A stretch of DNA of 64,000 bases from an uncultured Clostridia bacterium (GCA_946411525.1 CAMKEI010000005.1:1-64000), one strand, 5' to 3'. Numbered from the stretch's first letter, positions 26,867 to 37,138 are shown. A program made the numbers and translations. Notes: a model not told the origin generated them from the sequence alone.

Positions 26867-28633
26867 ATGTCTTCACGCTACCCCGCCTCCTGGCTGGACG
26901 AGCTCCGGAGCCGTTCTGATATCGTTCAGATCGTTTCCGGCTATGTGGCGCTGAACAAAAAAGGCCGGAAATACTGGGGGCTTTGTCCGTTTCACGGCGA
27001 AAAAACCCCTTCGTTTTCCGTGGACGGAGAACACCAGCTCTATTACTGTTTCGGCTGCAAAGCCGGCGGCAACGTATTCCATTTTTATATGGAAATGGAA
27101 CACTGTTCCTTCAGTGAAGCCGTCACTCAGCTGGCGGAACGGGCGCATATGGCCCTTCCGGAGATGGAGAAGGACGAGGGCTATGAGCGCCGCCGCACCC
27201 AGCGGGAACGCCTCCTGGCTGCCAACAGGGAAGCCGCCCGGTTTTATCATGAAACGCTGTTTACGCCTGCCGGCGCTGCTTCCCTCGCCTATCTGCGAAG
27301 ACGTGGGCTGAACGATGGGGTGATCCGGAAGTTCGGCCTGGGCGCCTCGCCCGACGAATGGAGCATGCTGAGCGACCGTCTGATGGAAAAGGGTTTTACG
27401 CTGGACGAACTGGCCCTTGCCGGGCTCACGGTCCGGAAAAAGGCGGATAACGGCAGGGACCGTTACTACGATATGTTCCGCAGCCGGGCAATGTTTCCGA
27501 TTATCGACTCATACGGCAATGTACTGGCCTTCGGCGGGCGCACGCTGGAGAAGCGGGAACCCAAGTATCTGAACACGGCCGACACACCGGTATTCAACAA
27601 ACGCAAAGGCGTTTTCGCCGCCAATCTTCTCCGGCGGCAGCGCCATCTGGACCGCGTTATTCTTGTGGAAGGCTATATGGACGTTGTCAGCCTGACCCAG
27701 TTCGGTGTGGAAGGTGTCTGTGCAACCCTCGGTACCGCGCTGACCGCTGAACAGGCCCGTCTGCTGAAACGTTTCGCTCCACAGGTTTTTCTCGGCTATG
27801 ACGGCGATTCTGCCGGGCAGCACGCCATTCTCAGAGGGCTTGAAATCCTGGAACAGGAGAATGTCCCTGCCAGGGTGTTGGATTTTCCGGATGGACTCGA
27901 TCCGGATGAGTTTATCCGAAGGGATGGGGTCGAAGGTTTCCGCAGCCTGCCCGCCATATCACCGGCTGCTTACCGTCTGCGCCGCCTGAAAGAACAGTTT
28001 GATCTCTCCGCACAGGATGGGAGGCTGGCCTATGCCCGCGGCGCTGCCGAAATCGTCTCCACAGCGGATCCGCTGGAACGGGATCTGCTCCTGGACCGGC
28101 TTTCGCTGGAAACGGGCTTTTCAAGGGAAACGCTCGCGGAGCAGATGAAGCTTTCCGTACCTAAACCGGCAGCCGCTTCCCGGAATCCTGCCTCGCGGAT
28201 CCGGACTGCCCGTCCGGAAGCTTCCGGAACGACTTCCGGGGGTGACCTGAAAGCGCAGGAACTGCTTCTCTGCCTCTTTGCTTCAGGTCATATCCCGAAA
28301 GATATGATCGAGGAAAAGGATTTTGACGATGACGAGTTGAAATCATTATATAGGGAACTGGCAGCCGGAGCTTCTCCCGCGTCCCTTCCGGATCTCGCTC
28401 CGGACGATGCCGCCCGTTCCCGCTATACGCGCCTGTTGCTGACCCCGACGGCCGGCAGCACGGACGAAATGATTACCATGGCGAACGACTGCCTTATCCG
28501 CATCCGCAGGACAAAGCTTGAAAGGCAATACGAAGAACTGTCACAGGAGATCGCTTCCGCTTCAGGAGAGCAGCTTGATTCACTCCTTCAGGAAGCCCGG
28601 GAGATCTCTGATAAGCTGAAAAAGCTGAAATGA
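26867..28633 (+). CDS. dnaG: DNA primase
   Basis: DnaG makes RNA primers for replication. The 588-aa product has the CHC2 zinc site (Cys40, His43, Cys61, Cys64 in [13 protein letters not shown] and [10 protein letters not shown]), the RNA polymerase core, and a TOPRIM domain with [12 protein letters not shown] (about 262-273) and [10 protein letters not shown]. The C-terminal helicase-interaction region is divergent, as normal. ATG follows AAAGGTGA. Its TGA stop lies within a TGAAATGAACC context just before sigA. Confidence 0.97.
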   Translation: MSSRYPASWLDELRSRSDIVQIVSGYVALNKKGRKYWGLCPFHGEKTPSFSVDGEHQLYYCFGCKAGGNVFHFYMEMEHCSFSEAVTQLAERAHMALPEMEKDEGYERRRTQRERLLAANREAARFYHETLFTPAGAASLAYLRRRGLNDGVIRKFGLGASPDEWSMLSDRLMEKGFTLDELALAGLTVRKKADNGRDRYYDMFRSRAMFPIIDSYGNVLAFGGRTLEKREPKYLNTADTPVFNKRKGVFAANLLRRQRHLDRVILVEGYMDVVSLTQFGVEGVCATLGTALTAEQARLLKRFAPQVFLGYDGDSAGQHAILRGLEILEQENVPARVLDFPDGLDPDEFIRRDGVEGFRSLPAISPAAYRLRRLKEQFDLSAQDGRLAYARGAAEIVSTADPLERDLLLDRLSLETGFSRETLAEQMKLSVPKPAAASRNPASRIRTARPEASGTTSGGDLKAQELLLCLFASGHIPKDMIEEKDFDDDELKSLYRELAAGASPASLPDLAPDDAARSRYTRLLLTPTAGSTDEMITMANDCLIRIRRTKLERQYEELSQEIASASGEQLDSLLQEAREISDKLKKLK

Positions 28634-28704
28634 ACCACCGTTCCCGAAAGGATTGCCCTTCCGGGACCGACCGGCTTGCGCCGCATCAGAAGGAGAGGAT
28701 TCCA

Positions 28705-29826
28705 TTGTCGCTGTCACCCGATTCCAGGCAGAACCGCATGGACGAGCTGTATGAATACGGCAAATCCAAGGGCACGATTACCTATAAAGAGATCATGGAC
28801 CGCGTTTCCGGCATGGAACTGGACGCCGACCAGCTGGACCATGTGCTTGAAACGCTTGAAGCCTACGGTGTATCCGTTGTCAACGACAGCGCGGACCGTC
28901 AGGTTACCCTGACGGACGAACAGGCGGCGGACCAGGCGGCTGAAGTTGCCCGGATCGAGGGGGACACTCCGATCGACCTGACCGTCCCGGAAGGCATCAG
29001 CATCGACGATCCGGTGCGTATGTATCTCAAGGAGATCGGCAAGGTTCCGCTGTTGACTGCGGAAGAGGAAATCGAAATTGCAAAGCAGCTCGAGGCCGGG
29101 GATGAGAGCGCCAAGCAGAAACTGGCCGAAGCCAACCTGCGCCTGGTAGTATCCATCGCCAAACGCTATGTGGGCCGCGGCATGCTCTTCCTTGATCTGA
29201 TTCAGGAAGGCAATCTCGGGCTGATCAAAGCCGTCGAAAAGTTCGACTACCGCAAAGGTTTCAAGTTCTCCACCTATGCCACCTGGTGGATCCGCCAGGC
29301 CATCACCCGGGCTATTGCGGATCAGGCGCGTACGATCCGTATCCCGGTACATATGGTGGAAACCATCAACAAGCTGATCCGCATTTCCCGTCAGCTGCTT
29401 CAGGAATACGGCCGGGAACCCACCCCCGAGGAGATTGCCAGGGAGATGGGCATTTCCGAATCAAAAGTCCGGGAAATCATCAAGATCGCACAGGAACCTG
29501 TCTCTCTGGAAACCCCGATCGGAGAAGAAGAGGACAGTCATCTGGGTGATTTCATTCCCGACGAAGACGCTCCCGCCCCTGCCGAGGCCGCTTCCTTTGC
29601 CCTGATGAAGGAACAGCTGATGGATGTGCTGGACACGCTGACTCCCCGTGAGGAGAAAGTCCTTCGCCTGCGCTTCGGCCTGGACGACGGACATCAGCGG
29701 ACGCTGGAAGAAGTCGGCAAGGAATTCAACGTTACCCGGGAGCGCATCCGTCAGATCGAGGCGAAAGCCCTGCGGAAACTCCGTCATCCCTCACGCAGCA
29801 AAAAACTGCGCGATTATCTGGACTGA
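28705..29826 (+). CDS. sigA: Primary RNA polymerase sigma factor
   Basis: This is the housekeeping sigma-70 factor. The 373-aa product has a short region 1.1 ([23 protein letters not shown]), region 1.2 ([21 protein letters not shown]), region 2 with [26 protein letters not shown] and the -10 reader [17 protein letters not shown], region 3, and region 4 with [25 protein letters not shown] chose the TTG at 28705, 9 nt after AGGAG, giving the usual length. The track ATG at 28630 overlaps the dnaG stop (ATGA) and would add 25 atypical residues; it cannot be ruled out. It follows dnaG as in other Firmicutes. Confidence 0.96.
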   Translation: MSLSPDSRQNRMDELYEYGKSKGTITYKEIMDRVSGMELDADQLDHVLETLEAYGVSVVNDSADRQVTLTDEQAADQAAEVARIEGDTPIDLTVPEGISIDDPVRMYLKEIGKVPLLTAEEEIEIAKQLEAGDESAKQKLAEANLRLVVSIAKRYVGRGMLFLDLIQEGNLGLIKAVEKFDYRKGFKFSTYATWWIRQAITRAIADQARTIRIPVHMVETINKLIRISRQLLQEYGREPTPEEIAREMGISESKVREIIKIAQEPVSLETPIGEEEDSHLGDFIPDEDAPAPAEAASFALMKEQLMDVLDTLTPREEKVLRLRFGLDDGHQRTLEEVGKEFNVTRERIRQIEAKALRKLRHPSRSKKLRDYLD

Positions 29827-29829
29827 GCA

Positions 29830-30549
29830 ATGTCACACATGATCCGGCTGGATGCCCGCCTGTCGCTCGCCTACGATCTCTATGACCCGTGCGCGCTGGC
29901 GGCGGACATCGGAACAGACCACGCACATTTACCGGCCGCGCTCCTGCAGCGCGGCCGGTGTCAGCATATGATTCTGACGGACCTGAGCCCGGACGCTCTG
30001 CGCAAAGCACGGGATGAGATGATCCGGTTCGGCCTTTCGGACCGGGTATGCCTGCGTTTGGGAAACGGCTTCGCGCCGCTGAACGAAACCTGCGGCGTAA
30101 TCTCTGTTACCGGGATGGGCGGGCGTACAATCCGGGATATTCTGCTCTCTGGCATGGAAAAGCTTCGCGGCGCCTCGCTGGTCCTTTCCGCGCACACCGA
30201 CCTTCCCCTGATCCGGGAAACCATTTGTCAGATCGGCTATCATACCGACCGTGAAGAACCCTGTATCTGCGCCGGCCGGTATTATCTCGTACTGCGCGCC
30301 AGGCCTGGTTCAAAACCCGTAACTCCGCGGGAGATTCGCCTGGGCGGCCCGCTGTTTGACTCCCGCTCGGATCAGTTAATCCCCTATCTGAAGCGCCGTA
30401 AGGAAGTACTTGAAAACAGTCTTCTCGGGCTGATCAGTGCTGAAATGCCGGACAGGGCGCTGATTGAGCAGGTTCGGGAGGATATCGAATGCTATGGCGA
30501 CTACATTATGAAAGGAAGGAATCCCCATGACCGTTCAGGATCTGTATGA
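29830..30549 (+). CDS. trmK: tRNA (adenine22-N1)-methyltransferase
   Basis: TrmK methylates A22 of tRNA using S-adenosylmethionine. The 239-aa product begins with the Rossmann motif I as AADIGTDHAHLP and continues with the TDLSPDALRKA and VTGMGGRTIRDIL blocks of the family, followed by a C-terminal helical part. It starts 3 nt after sigA and overlaps nif3 by 23 nt, so translation is coupled. The Shine-Dalgarno is weak; the next ATG is three codons downstream. Confidence 0.93.
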   Translation: MSHMIRLDARLSLAYDLYDPCALAADIGTDHAHLPAALLQRGRCQHMILTDLSPDALRKARDEMIRFGLSDRVCLRLGNGFAPLNETCGVISVTGMGGRTIRDILLSGMEKLRGASLVLSAHTDLPLIRETICQIGYHTDREEPCICAGRYYLVLRARPGSKPVTPREIRLGGPLFDSRSDQLIPYLKRRKEVLENSLLGLISAEMPDRALIEQVREDIECYGDYIMKGRNPHDRSGSV

Positions 30550-31291
30550 AATGGTTGACCGGATCGCGCCTTTCACGTCGCAGGCCGAAGGCGACAATTC
30601 CGGTTTGCTGGTCGGATCCTCCGTGCAGGAGGTTACCGCCGTCCTGTTTGCGCTGGACGTCACGGAACAGGTCATCAGCGAAGCGGTCTCCCTCGGTGCG
30701 CAGCTGATCGTGACCCATCATCCCCTGATGTTCACGCCGGTTCACACGCTGACCGACGCGGAATATGAAAGCCGGCTCATCCGCCGCCTGACCCGGGAAA
30801 ATATCAGCCTGATTGCCGCTCACACAAACCTTGACCAGGCACCCGGCGGCATCAACGACGTCCTGGCAGAATGCTGCGGCCTGACGGAAACCGGCGGCGA
30901 AGGTTTTTTCCGCTGTGGCCTGCTGCCTCAGCCCCGCACCGCGAAAGAATACGCGGATGATCTGAAGAAACGCCTTTGCACAGAAGTCCGCCTGATGGGT
31001 CCCGAAGACGCGGTCATCCGGAAAGTCGGGCTGTGCAGCGGCGGCGGCAGTTCCGAATGGAGCAGTGCCGCCGGGGCGGAATGCGACGCCTTCGTCAGCG
31101 GTGAAATCAAACATCACATCGGCCTTGCCCTCGCGGACAGCGGGATTGTCGGACTGGAATGCGGTCACTTTGCGACCGAGGAGCCCGGTATCCGCGCGCT
31201 TGCTTCCGCTTTACAAAAGATCCTCGATCAGGTAGAATGTAATGTGCGGATTTATGTGTCGGAAAAATCCGCCTATTCCTTTCCCCGGTAA
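30527..31291 (+). CDS. Nif3-like dinuclear metal centre protein (YqfO family)
   Basis: The 254-aa product belongs to the NIF3/GTP cyclohydrolase I type 2 family, which forms hexamers with two metals per subunit; function is unresolved, with suggested roles in metal or GTP-derived metabolism. Metal ligands are visible in VTHHPLMF, AAHTNLDQA and GLECGHFATEEPG. It lacks the PII-like insert seen in longer members. ATG has GGAAGGAA upstream. The trmK-nif3 pair is standard in Firmicutes. Confidence 0.92.
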   Translation: MTVQDLYEMVDRIAPFTSQAEGDNSGLLVGSSVQEVTAVLFALDVTEQVISEAVSLGAQLIVTHHPLMFTPVHTLTDAEYESRLIRRLTRENISLIAAHTNLDQAPGGINDVLAECCGLTETGGEGFFRCGLLPQPRTAKEYADDLKKRLCTEVRLMGPEDAVIRKVGLCSGGGSSEWSSAAGAECDAFVSGEIKHHIGLALADSGIVGLECGHFATEEPGIRALASALQKILDQVECNVRIYVSEKSAYSFPR

Positions 31292-31330
31292 CCGCGGCAG
31301 GCGGTGATCCTGTCAGAAGGAGGCTCCTTT

Positions 31331-32032
31331 ATGGAAAAGTTCGAAGCGCTGTGGGCTTACCAGCAGGAAGATATGAAGGCGGACGCTATTGCCACGGCAA
31401 TCAAGCGCTCGCCCACCAGGCAGAAACTGGAAAAGGCCCGTGATTTTATCCTTGATCGTCAGAAGCAGTATAAGCAGATCGAGGAAGACGTGGGCGCCAT
31501 GGTCGACCGTAAGGACATCATTGCCCAGGCGATCGCCCGTTCCCGCGAGCAGATCGAGACCCTGCAGAAACGTTTTGAGGCCAATCCCCCGCAGACCGCG
31601 GAGGAGATCAAGGCGCTGCTCTCCGAAGTCAGCCGCTGCCGCGACACCATCCGCCAGTATGAGGTCGAAATCAGCCGCATTGTAAAGGAAACAGAAACGA
31701 ACGAAAAGCTTTCCCGCAGTGTCCGCCTCGAAGCGGCAAACGCCAAAAAGGCTTTCGATCAGCTCAAGTCCGAGTATGAGGAGGAGTCCAGAAGCAAAAA
31801 GGGCGAGCTGGAAGCGCAGCGCGCCAAAGCAAAGGAACTTCTGGATCAGGTTGATCCCAAACTGCTGGAGGAGTATGAAACCATAAAAAAGCATATCTCT
31901 CCTCCCGTAGCCCGCCTCGCTTACGGCCAGTGCTCCGGCTGCAATACTTCCCTGCCTTCAGCGATCCTGTCGAAAATCAGGGGCGGCGCGCTGGTGGAAT
32001 GTGAAACCTGCGGACGGATGATTATTCAGTAA
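31331..32032 (+). CDS. Coiled-coil protein with C4 zinc ribbon (DUF164/COG1579 type)
   Basis: The 233-aa product is a long helical coiled coil (about 10-180) ending in a C4 zinc ribbon (CSGCNTSLPSAILSKI then CETCGRMI). COG1579 members next to nif3 are thought to bind nucleic acid, but the role is unknown. The track starts at a GTG at 31304, upstream of the Shine-Dalgarno GAAGGAGG; the ATG at 31331 is 7 nt after it and is the better start. It ends the dgt-sigA-nif3 run and is followed by a long hairpin. Confidence 0.9.
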   Translation: MEKFEALWAYQQEDMKADAIATAIKRSPTRQKLEKARDFILDRQKQYKQIEEDVGAMVDRKDIIAQAIARSREQIETLQKRFEANPPQTAEEIKALLSEVSRCRDTIRQYEVEISRIVKETETNEKLSRSVRLEAANAKKAFDQLKSEYEEESRSKKGELEAQRAKAKELLDQVDPKLLEEYETIKKHISPPVARLAYGQCSGCNTSLPSAILSKIRGGALVECETCGRMIIQ

Positions 32033-32084
32033 ACTGAATCATATGTACACCCCGGACAGCCTGCTGTCCGGGGTGATTCAGTTT
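32031..32084. terminator. Long stem-loop after the zinc-ribbon gene
   Basis: CACCCCGGACAGC and GCTGTCCGGGGTG form a 13-bp GC stem. It is flanked by AAACTGAATCA and TGATTCAGTTT, which extend the pairing around a one-sided bulge. The stop codon lies in the outer arm. The T tract is short (GTTTC), so it is an atypical intrinsic terminator, or a stable 3' end or cruciform. Confidence 0.75.
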
Positions 32085-32176
32085 CACGGCGTCCATGCCC
32101 GATGGACAGCCTCGGTCCGTTCCGTGCAGGATGCCTTCTTCAGACAGGATAATTGCCTGAAATAACGGCAAAGGGA

Positions 32177-32205
32177 TTGACGGATGCTTCCTGTTGTGAT
32201 AAAGT
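32177..32205 (+). promoter_or_regulatory. Promoter of the lacI-type/malQ/glgP operon
   Basis: TTGACG and TAAAGT are separated by 17 bp on the plus strand, followed a few bases later by the operator-like repeat at 32212-32235. Confidence 0.65.
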
Positions 32206-32211
32206 TTGGCT

Positions 32212-32235
32212 GAAAACGTTACCGTTATCGTTTCC
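32212..32235. promoter_or_regulatory. LacI-type operator candidate upstream of its own regulator
   Basis: GAAAACG-N10-CGTTTCC is an inverted repeat with one mismatch and contains AACGTTACCGTTATCGTT. It covers the expected transcription start, a position suited to autorepression by the LacI-family protein encoded 38 nt downstream. Confidence 0.6.
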
Positions 32236-32272
32236 GGAACGCGCCAGAGGAAGGAATACGAAAGGGGTATCC

Positions 32273-33292
32273 ATGATGAAAATCTATACAATCAAAGACA
32301 TAGCCGCCATGGCCGGCGTTTCCGTAACCACCGTCAGCCGTGTGCTGAATCACCGCCCGGATGTTAACAGCGCCACCCGGGAAAAGGTTGAGCAGATTAT
32401 CCGGGACTGCCATTTTGTTGGCAATACCAACGCCCGTGGCCTGAAACAGGGAAACGAAGTGATCGGCGTGGTGATCCGCGGCCGCTCCAACCCTTTCCTC
32501 AGTTCTCTGGCCGAAGCGATCCTGGAGCGGGCTGACAATGTGCCGGATACTTTCATTACGGAATATATCGACGAACGGGCGGATGAATTCAGCACCGCCC
32601 TGCGTATGACCAGGCAGAATCATGTCAAGGGACTGATTTTCGTCGGCAGCCTGATCGATGAACGCGTTGAGGCAATCCGCAGCCTGGATCTCCCCATGGT
32701 GTTCACTACGGTAAACGCAGAATCCGCTTCCCTTTCACGTGCCTCTTCCGTAGCGGTGGATGACAGGAATATGGGGCGTCTGGTGGCAGAGGAACTGCTT
32801 GACTGCGGTCATCGGAACATTGCTGTTTTTGGTTCCAATCCCGTTGCGGGAGATTCGCTAGCCATGCGTTTCCAGGGATTCTGCGATGCCTTCGCCGACC
32901 GCGGGCTTTCCTATGACCGTTCGATGTTCAGGGAGACCCGGTTCTCGTTTGAAGCCGGATATAATGTGGCCCGGACCTTCTTCTCCGAGCGTCCGGGTGC
33001 GACCGCGCTGTTCGCCATGAGCGACACGGTTGCGGTCGGCGCGATCCGCGCCCTGAAGGATCTGGGCAAAGATGTCCCCGGGGACGTCAGCATCGTCGGT
33101 TTCGACGGCGTGGACATCGGCCGCTTTACGCTCCCCCGGCTCACGACCGTGGAGCAGCCTGTGGATGAGATTGCTCGCCGCAGCGTCAACCTGCTCCTGG
33201 ATATGATGGAAAAAGGAGCTGCACCCAGGCATATTCTGGTGGAAGCCTCCTTCCGCAGGAGAGAATCCGTAGCACCGTGCCATCGCGTATAA
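32273..33292 (+). CDS. LacI/GalR family transcriptional regulator
   Basis: The 339-aa product has the LacI helix-turn-helix at the N-terminus (TIKDIAAMAGVSVTTVSRVLN) with the hinge helix, then a type-1 periplasmic-binding fold for a sugar-type ligand (GVVIRGRSNPF, VDDRNMGRLVAEEL, DVSIVGFDGVDIG). It precedes malQ and glgP by 20 nt, so it likely controls glycogen or maltodextrin use. The track extends upstream into the operator; the ATG at 32273 (or 32276) follows AAAGGGG and starts the DNA-binding domain. The ligand is unknown. Confidence 0.94.
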   Translation: MMKIYTIKDIAAMAGVSVTTVSRVLNHRPDVNSATREKVEQIIRDCHFVGNTNARGLKQGNEVIGVVIRGRSNPFLSSLAEAILERADNVPDTFITEYIDERADEFSTALRMTRQNHVKGLIFVGSLIDERVEAIRSLDLPMVFTTVNAESASLSRASSVAVDDRNMGRLVAEELLDCGHRNIAVFGSNPVAGDSLAMRFQGFCDAFADRGLSYDRSMFRETRFSFEAGYNVARTFFSERPGATALFAMSDTVAVGAIRALKDLGKDVPGDVSIVGFDGVDIGRFTLPRLTTVEQPVDEIARRSVNLLLDMMEKGAAPRHILVEASFRRRESVAPCHRV

Positions 33293-33312
33293 CAGAAAGG
33301 AAGTATGATACT

Positions 33313-34788
33313 ATGCGCACCAGCGGGATATTATTGCACATTTCCTCCCTGCCTTCTTCCGGCGGGATCGGATCCCTCGGTCCGGAAGCGTATGCTTTCG
33401 CCGATTTCCTGCAGGCGGCCGGTATGCGGATCTGGCAGGTGCTGCCTGTCGGACCGACCGGTTACGGGGAAAGTCCTTACCAGTCCTCTTCAGTCTTTGC
33501 CGGTAACCCCTTGCTGATCTCGTGTGCCAGGCTGCGGGAGGAGGGCCTGCTGAACTATCGTGACGAGGAGGAGTTTCAGCCTGCCGATCCGGAAAAAGTG
33601 GACTATGAATCCGTCCGTACAAACAAGGAAATGCTTCTGCGCCGCTGTTACGCGCAGTCACGGGAGACTCTCTCCGGGCAGATCGGCGAGTTTGTCCGGA
33701 GCAATCCCTGGGTGAACGACTTTGCGCTTTTTACAGCCCTCAAGCAGCATTTTGGCGGTGTCATGTGGACAAAATGGCCGGACCGGGACATCCGGTTCCG
33801 GAAGCCGGAAGCGGTCACCCACTGGCAGCAGGAGCTCGGAAAGGAAATTGACTATCATATCTTCTGCCAGTATCTTTTCCGTCGCCAGTGGTTCGATCTG
33901 AAAAAATACTGCAACGAAAAGTCTCTCCTGCTCTTCGGTGACATGCCGATCTACGTGGCGGAAGATTCTGCGGATACATGGACACATCCTGACATCTTCC
34001 AGCTGGACCGGGACCTCATACCGACCCATGTGGCAGGCGTTCCACCGGATTACTTCTGCGAGGACGGGCAGCTCTGGGGCAATCCGCTGTACCGGTGGAC
34101 TTATCTTCGTTTCTGCCGGAAATTCGACTGGTGGGTGGAACGGATGAAGGGCATGGCCCAGCTGTTCGATATGATTCGGATTGATCACTTCATCGGCTTC
34201 GCCAATTATTATTCTGTAAAAAACGGCATGCCGAATGCCCGGAAGGGCAAATGGATCGTCGGCCCGGGGAAATCGCTCTTCCGCAGGCTGGAGCAGGAAG
34301 TGCCGGATATCCGGATCGTCGCGGAAGATCTTGGCTGTGTGAATAATCGCGTGCAGAAGCTGCTGCAGTGGTGCGGATATCCCGGCATGAAGGTGCTGAC
34401 ATTCGGGTTTGACTCAGACGAATCAAATCCTCATTTCATCGGTCACTATGAGAAGAACACCGTAGCGTATACCGGCACCCATGACAACGACACAACGCTG
34501 GGATGGGCGGAAAAGGCCGACCCGAAGGCGCTTGCCTTCGCTGAAAAGACCCTGGGCTTCTCCGGCGCGGCCGAAGCCCCCGAAGCCTTTATCCGGGCCC
34601 TGTTCAAAAGTCCCTGCGACACCGTGATCATTCCCCTGCAGGACGTGCTCGGCCTCGGAAGTTACGCCCGGATGAATTATCCGGGAAGCACCGGAGGCAA
34701 CTGGCTCTGGCGCATGAAGCCCGACCAGCTTTCGCTGGAGCTTTCCATGAAGTATTACAGACTGAACAGAGAAACAGAACGGGGTTAA
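33313..34788 (+). CDS. malQ: 4-alpha-glucanotransferase, GH77
   Basis: MalQ transfers alpha-1,4-glucan segments between oligosaccharides. The 491-aa length is typical for the short bacterial type. Family blocks include SLPSSGGIGSLG, WQVLPVGPTGYGESPYQS, MIRIDHFIGFANYYSV with the nucleophile Asp, VAEDLGCVNNRV with the acid/base Glu, and AYTGTHDNDTTLGW. The ATG at 33313 follows AAGGAAG; the track start at 33277 overlaps the end of the regulator gene. It lies 5 nt before glgP, so the two form a glycogen/maltodextrin breakdown pair. Confidence 0.96.
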   Translation: MRTSGILLHISSLPSSGGIGSLGPEAYAFADFLQAAGMRIWQVLPVGPTGYGESPYQSSSVFAGNPLLISCARLREEGLLNYRDEEEFQPADPEKVDYESVRTNKEMLLRRCYAQSRETLSGQIGEFVRSNPWVNDFALFTALKQHFGGVMWTKWPDRDIRFRKPEAVTHWQQELGKEIDYHIFCQYLFRRQWFDLKKYCNEKSLLLFGDMPIYVAEDSADTWTHPDIFQLDRDLIPTHVAGVPPDYFCEDGQLWGNPLYRWTYLRFCRKFDWWVERMKGMAQLFDMIRIDHFIGFANYYSVKNGMPNARKGKWIVGPGKSLFRRLEQEVPDIRIVAEDLGCVNNRVQKLLQWCGYPGMKVLTFGFDSDESNPHFIGHYEKNTVAYTGTHDNDTTLGWAEKADPKALAFAEKTLGFSGAAEAPEAFIRALFKSPCDTVIIPLQDVLGLGSYARMNYPGSTGGNWLWRMKPDQLSLELSMKYYRLNRETERG

Positions 34789-34793
34789 TAACG

Positions 34794-37136
34794 ATGATGA
34801 ATGCAAAACAGCTGATCAGAGGCGCGGAACAGCGCCTGATGACCGAATACCACAAAAGTCTGACAGGCGCTTCCGCACAGGAACTGCACAACGCTGTTTC
34901 CGGCGCTGCCATGGAAGCGCTTGCGCCTCTGTGGACCAGGAAGGAAGCCGCGCGCTTCCCTCGCCGTCAGGCCGCCTACCTGTCCATGGAATTCCTTGTC
35001 GGACGGCTTGTTTACAACAACCTTTACTGCATGGGTTTGCTGGAAGAGGTGAAAGCGCTTCTGAAAGAGAAGGGCGTGGATATCGCTGTAATGGAAGACG
35101 TTGAGGACGACGCTTTCGGCAACGGCGGTCTTGGCCGTCTGGCCGCCTGTTTCCTGGACAGCGCCGTCACATGCAATGTGCCGCTGACCGGTTACGGTCT
35201 CCGTTTCCGATACGGCCTGTTCAAACAGGATTTTGTGGACGGCCGCCAGGTGGAAATGCCTGACGACTGGTCAAAGTACGGTGATCCCTGGTCCATTCGC
35301 CGGCTCGACGAGGCTGTCGTCGTTTCCATGAAGACCGGCGACGTGCTGGCCGTGCCGTATGATATGCCCATTGTAGGCTTTGGGGCAAAAAACATCGGTA
35401 CGCTGCGTCTGTGGCAGACGGAAAGTCTGCGCGAGGTTGATTTCGCCGTTTTCAACAGCCAGGATTACGCCAAAGCCGCCGCAAACAAGAATCAGGCTGA
35501 GGATATCACGAAATTCCTCTATCCCAATGACACCAGAAAAGAAGGCAGGCAGCTGCGCGTGAAACAGCAGTATGTACTTGTGTCTGCCACGATGCAGGAT
35601 ATTCTCCGCGCTTACCGAAGGCGTCACGGGAATGACTATTCCTTCTTCGCCGGAGAAGTGGCCGCCCAACTGAACGATACTCATCCCACCATGGCGATTC
35701 CCGAACTGATCCGCCTGCTCGGTGAAGACGGCGTACCGTTCGAGGACGCGTTCCAGATCGCGCGGGATACTTTCGCCTATACGAACCACACCGTCATGCA
35801 GGAAGCGCTGGAAAAATGGGATCTGTCCCTGCTTTCCTCCGTCTGTCCTCAGATCGTGTCCGTCATTCGGAAGATCGACGCCCGTTTCCGCAGGGAAATG
35901 AAGAAAGCCGGGAAAGAGATCACGCCGTCCCTGTGTATCATCCTGGACGGCCGTGTCCATATGGCGGAACTGGCCGTTTACGCCACACACGCAATCAACG
36001 GCGTGGCCGCCCTGCACAGCGAGATCCTGAAAAACGATGTGTTCGCCGACTGGTACCGGCTTTATCCGGAACGTTTCCAGAACAAGACAAACGGCATCAC
36101 CCAGCGGCGCTGGCTGGGTCTGTGCAACCCTGAACTGTGCGAACTGATTACGGATCAGATCGGACCGGGTTTCGAAACGGACCTGGACAGGCTGAAACTG
36201 CTCGTTCCGAAGATCGGCAAACCGCTGTGCGGAAAATTCCGTACGGTGAAGAAAATCAAGAAAAAGCAGCTTTGCGCGGAGATCCTGAAACGCGAAGGCA
36301 TCATCCTTGATCCGGATATGGTCTTCGACGTACAGATCAAACGGCTGCATGAGTATAAGCGCCAGTTCATGAACGCGCTGAGCATCCTGGCCATCTATGA
36401 CCAGCTGAAGCGCGGTCTGCTGGAGGATCTGCCGCCGGTTGCCTTCATCTTCGGCGCGAAAGCCGCGCCCGGGTACGACCGTGCCAAGGCAGTCATTCAC
36501 CTGATCAACATGATTGCCGACAGGGTGAATAATGATCCTGAAACAAAGGATCGCCTGAAAGTCGTCTTTGTCAGGAACTACAACTGCTCCTGGGCGGAAA
36601 AGATCATCCCCGCAGCGGATATCTCCGAGCAGATCTCACCCGCCGGCACCGAAGCCTCCGGCACGGGCAACATGAAGCTGATGCTGAACGGTGCGGTTAC
36701 GCTGGGCACCTTTGACGGCGCCAACGTCGAGATTGTCGAGGAAGCCGGACTGGAAAACAACTATATCTTCGGTGCCACGGTGGAGGAACTGGAGAAAATC
36801 AGAAACACCTATGACCCTGTGAAGATCTATCATGAAAACGCCTTGCTGCGCCGCGCGCTGGATACCCTGACCGACGGCACCTTCCCGGATGACGACGGCC
36901 GCCTGCAGGAACTGCATGACGCGATTCTGAAAGGCGCGTCCTGGCACAAGCCGGATCACTACTATGTGATGAAGGATTTTGAATCCTACTATGAAACAAA
37001 GCTCCGGGCCATCCGCGACGCGAAAGCCGATGAGACCTCCTTCGCACGGAAATGCCTGATGAATGTCGCCTGCGCCGGAAAGTTCTCCTCCGACCGCACC
37101 ATTCGTCAGTACGCAAAGGAAATCTGGAACGTGTGA
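34794..37136 (+). CDS. glgP: Glycogen/maltodextrin phosphorylase (GT35)
   Basis: This enzyme releases glucose-1-phosphate from alpha-1,4-glucans. The 780-aa product has the phosphorylase core: YLSMEFLVGRLVYNNL, GNGGLGRLAACFLDS, QLNDTHPTMAIPELIRLL, and the pyridoxal phosphate signature EASGTGNMKLMLNGAVTLGT with Lys about 628. It lacks the long N-terminal regulatory extension of animal enzymes. It is preceded by malQ in the same operon and complements the branching enzyme at 7.5-9.5 kb. Confidence 0.97.
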   Translation: MMNAKQLIRGAEQRLMTEYHKSLTGASAQELHNAVSGAAMEALAPLWTRKEAARFPRRQAAYLSMEFLVGRLVYNNLYCMGLLEEVKALLKEKGVDIAVMEDVEDDAFGNGGLGRLAACFLDSAVTCNVPLTGYGLRFRYGLFKQDFVDGRQVEMPDDWSKYGDPWSIRRLDEAVVVSMKTGDVLAVPYDMPIVGFGAKNIGTLRLWQTESLREVDFAVFNSQDYAKAAANKNQAEDITKFLYPNDTRKEGRQLRVKQQYVLVSATMQDILRAYRRRHGNDYSFFAGEVAAQLNDTHPTMAIPELIRLLGEDGVPFEDAFQIARDTFAYTNHTVMQEALEKWDLSLLSSVCPQIVSVIRKIDARFRREMKKAGKEITPSLCIILDGRVHMAELAVYATHAINGVAALHSEILKNDVFADWYRLYPERFQNKTNGITQRRWLGLCNPELCELITDQIGPGFETDLDRLKLLVPKIGKPLCGKFRTVKKIKKKQLCAEILKREGIILDPDMVFDVQIKRLHEYKRQFMNALSILAIYDQLKRGLLEDLPPVAFIFGAKAAPGYDRAKAVIHLINMIADRVNNDPETKDRLKVVFVRNYNCSWAEKIIPAADISEQISPAGTEASGTGNMKLMLNGAVTLGTFDGANVEIVEEAGLENNYIFGATVEELEKIRNTYDPVKIYHENALLRRALDTLTDGTFPDDDGRLQELHDAILKGASWHKPDHYYVMKDFESYYETKLRAIRDAKADETSFARKCLMNVACAGKFSSDRTIRQYAKEIWNV

Positions 37137-37138
37137 GC

